A program made the translations under genes and the position numbers. Below, in pieces: positions 62,111 to 64,000 of a stretch of 64,000 nucleotides of DNA (its first letter is position 1; every line of letters begins with the position of its first letter). The DNA is from Actinomycetota bacterium (GTDB lineage Bacteria > Actinomycetota > Actinomycetes > Actinomycetales > Dermatophilaceae): assembly GCA_020160805.1 (NCBI GenBank), contig JAIUPO010000001.1, forward strand, positions 186,001-250,000. Direction: 5' to 3'. The notes beneath the pieces are model-generated. The model searched no databases and was not told where the DNA came from. It saw nothing but the letters and a program-made list of their open reading frames with translations.

Positions 62111-64000
62111 CGGGCGACGGCCTGCGCCTCGTGGGTGGTCGCGTCATAGCTGAAGGTCACGCTCTGACCGTCGGCCACGGAGAAGGGGATGTTCTGCCCG
62201 TCCCTGGCGCCGTCGGCGCCATAGTTCTCGTCCCAGGAGCCGCCAATGGCAATCTTGAATTCGTAGCTGCCGGCGGGAATTCCCTTGAGGGACAGCGTGA
62301 ATGTGCCGTCGCCATCGGGATCCTCGAGGGCCGTCTGCTGGCAGTCCGGCGTCCAGTCGGCAGGGCAGCCGGCTTCGCTCTGATAACTGCCGGGGGCGGT
62401 AACGAGCGTCTCCTGCTCGGCCGCGGCGCTGACCGTCGCCGCCGTCGAGGTGTAGCCGACCTTGCCGTCGAGGGTGCGCGCGACGGCGACCACCTCGTAG
62501 TCCCCCGGCGCGAGGGCGGAGGCATCGGCATACAGGCTGTATGACGGGTTGTCATCCGTCCCCAGGACGGTCCAGTCGGCGCTCCCCTTCGGTCGCAGCG
62601 CGAAGGTGTTCTCGACAGGGGTTGCCGACGCGACCGTCGCGAGCAGCTTGGTCTGGCCGCTGAGCTTGCCGCCTTGCCCGACTGTCAGGTCGCGAACCCG
62701 CGGCGCCTCGGCGGCCGTGGGGATGGGGTCGGCAGCACGCAGCACGATGCCGGAGCGGGCAGGGACGCTCAGGGTGAGTCCGCCGTCCGCGGATGCCGTC
62801 AGGCTCTCCGCCTTGCCCCACACGCGGTCGAATCGGATTCCGGGAGAGGCGGTTTGGATCGGCACACGCTGCTCGGCGCTCGCATTGTTGAGAGCGACGA
62901 CATACTCCACATTGCTGCGGCGGTCGATCCGGGAGACGGCGAAGACGCCCTCACCGTCTGCGGCATACCGCTCAATCTGTATGCCGCTGCGCAGCGCCGC
63001 ATTGTCGGCGCGGACCTTCGAGAGTTCGGCGAGGGAGCGGTACATCACCGCGTCTTCGTCATAGCGGTCTTTCGCGCCAGGGGTGCCGCCGATGATGCGA
63101 TCCGTGGCGAACTGCTCGACCTTGGTGGCGAACATGTCTTGGCGCGCGTCCTTGTCGCCACCCCAGCCGACGAAGCCTTGTTCGTCGCCGTAATAGACGA
63201 CGGGTTGGCCGCGGGTGAAGTACATCAGTGCGTGGGCGAGTTGGTCGCGACGAAGCAGGTCGATGTCGTCCTGGGCCGCGCCGACAAGGAAGGAGCCGAC
63301 CCGGCCCATGTCGTGGTTGCCGAGGAAGGTCGGCAGCGAGTACGCATTGGAGTCGGCGTCGAGATAGTCGTCGTCCGCGGCATACAGCTCGGCGAGCTTC
63401 TTGGCGGACTGGCCGGAGGCGAAATCGACTGCCGCGCTTTGGAATCCGAAGTCCAAGGTGGCTGGGAGCTTGCCGATGGTGGAGTATGTCGAGGCGTAGG
63501 CCGGCGAAGTGTCGAAGACCTCGCCGAACATGAAGAAGTCGTCGCGGCCGGCGGCCTTGGCGTGCGCCATGATGGCCGGCCCGAACTTCTGCCAGAAGGG
63601 CAGGTCGACATGCTTGACGGTGTCGATGCGGAAGCCATCGATGCCGAAGTCGACCCAGGATGAGTAAATGTCGATCATCCCGTTGACGACCTTGGGGTTC
63701 TCCGTGAAGAGGTCATCGAGGCCGAAGAAGTCGCCATAGGTCGACGACTCGCCCTCGAAGGTGGAGTTGCCGCGGTTGTGATAGAGCGTCGGATCGTTAA
63801 GCCAAGCAGGCGTTTTCGCGGTTTCGTCGGCGGAGGATCGGAAGATCGGGGTATAGGGGAAGGACTTCGTTGTTAGCTTGGGGAAGGTGTCCCCGCCCGC
63901 GAGGGGAGCGTCGTCGAAGGCCTTGCCGGCGGCATCGACATAGGGCTTGTCGTCCTTGCTGATGTAGCCGTACTTGCCCTGCTTGTAGTCGATGACATCG
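62107..64000 (-). CDS. GH13 alpha-amylase/pullulanase-type enzyme with X25-like domain (5' end outside window)
   Basis: The frame is open from the right edge (64000) to TGA 62107, 630 residues. Catalytic motifs: region II GFRIDTVKHV (nucleophile Asp), region III MFGEVFD (acid Glu), region IV FLGNHDMGR. An ATG at 63678 exists but the coding continues upstream (YHNRGNSTFEGESSTYGDFFGLDDLF). After the barrel come a C-terminal beta domain, an Ig-like linker (APRVRDLTVGQGGKLSGQTK) and a final domain with GSYEFKIAIGGSWDENYGADG, typical of the X25 domains of pullulanases. Acts on starch-like glucans, probably extracellular; the signal peptide lies beyond the edge. Confidence 0.9.
   Translation of the reverse strand, partial: DVIDYKQGKYGYISKDDKPYVDAAGKAFDDAPLAGGDTFPKLTTKSFPYTPIFRSSADETAKTPAWLNDPTLYHNRGNSTFEGESSTYGDFFGLDDLFTENPKVVNGMIDIYSSWVDFGIDGFRIDTVKHVDLPFWQKFGPAIMAHAKAAGRDDFFMFGEVFDTSPAYASTYSTIGKLPATLDFGFQSAAVDFASGQSAKKLAELYAADDDYLDADSNAYSLPTFLGNHDMGRVGSFLVGAAQDDIDLLRRDQLAHALMYFTRGQPVVYYGDEQGFVGWGGDKDARQDMFATKVEQFATDRIIGGTPGAKDRYDEDAVMYRSLAELSKVRADNAALRSGIQIERYAADGEGVFAVSRIDRRSNVEYVVALNNASAEQRVPIQTASPGIRFDRVWGKAESLTASADGGLTLSVPARSGIVLRAADPIPTAAEAPRVRDLTVGQGGKLSGQTKLLATVASATPVENTFALRPKGSADWTVLGTDDNPSYSLYADASALAPGDYEVVAVARTLDGKVGYTSTAATVSAAAEQETLVTAPGSYQSEAGCPADWTPDCQQTALEDPDGDGTFTLSLKGIPAGSYEFKIAIGGSWDENYGADGARDGQNIPFSVADGQSVTFSYDATTHEAQAVAR

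Overview
The window is 64 kb of high-GC DNA from an actinobacterium, most likely a member of the Micrococcales (Dermatophilaceae/Intrasporangiaceae-like; this placement is inference). The evidence is an RsrA/SigR thiol-stress pair next to the 24-residue ribosomal protein bL37, the actinobacterial order rplM-rpsI-glmM, xseA-xseB next to a DUF4245 gene, an ispH convergent with rmuC, and a complete tad pilus operon. The heptamer-like word TATGCC/GGCATA recurs about once per kilobase in the chromosomal backbone and serves as an internal ruler for native DNA.

Layout. 1-5.4 kb: a truncated membrane sensor gene, bL37, rsrA-sigR with its own SigR-type promoter, malQ, and a VIT-family ion transporter. 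5.5-11.5 kb: a five-gene peptide ABC importer (oppA-B-C-D-F). 11.6-17.0 kb: a 5'-truncated PAP2 phosphatase, then tadA-tadB-tadC-flp-tadE-tadE2-tadG. 17.3-24.7 kb: an acquired island (IS30 remnant, a frameshifted possible TGT-like gene, HxlR and MarR regulators with clear operators, a lipoprotein propeller, a secreted protein, an IS3 element with a 3-bp target duplication) bracketed by a 370-bp direct repeat made from the tadG/ydcF junction. 25-30.3 kb: native genes (SRPBCC protein, RraA-like aldolase plus aminotransferase) with several decaying genes. 30.3-34.6 kb: a second foreign patch made almost only of broken gene pieces (PucR, CNNM, glycosyltransferase, pyruvyl transferase, IS110), with one intact Tat-exported protein. 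34.7-47.8 kb: housekeeping backbone (ychF, GH36 alpha-galactosidase, Nudix, HIT-like, rmuC, ispH, xseAB, PfkB kinase, fumarase, carbonic anhydrase, MOSC). 47.8-52.4 kb: a lipoprotein, a frameshifted metzincin protease with a 7-bp tandem repeat at its 5' end, glmM, a deletion scar, rpsI-rplM. 52.6-64 kb: ArsR-MFS operon, a VapBC-type toxin-antitoxin pair, an unusual soluble AAA+/M41 metalloprotease, a two-component system divergent from an MMPL transporter, a PfkB kinase and a GH13 amylase running off the right edge.

Most interesting points: the AAA+ (Clp-like) to M41 (FtsH-like) fusion without membrane segments; the diverged direct repeat bracketing the 7.4-kb island; the matching loss of the TATGCC word in both foreign patches; three nested double-hairpin structures at gene ends; and the heptanucleotide repeat at the protease start. 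Frameshifts are concentrated in foreign or decaying genes while housekeeping genes are intact. I saw no tRNA, rRNA, CRISPR array or prophage.
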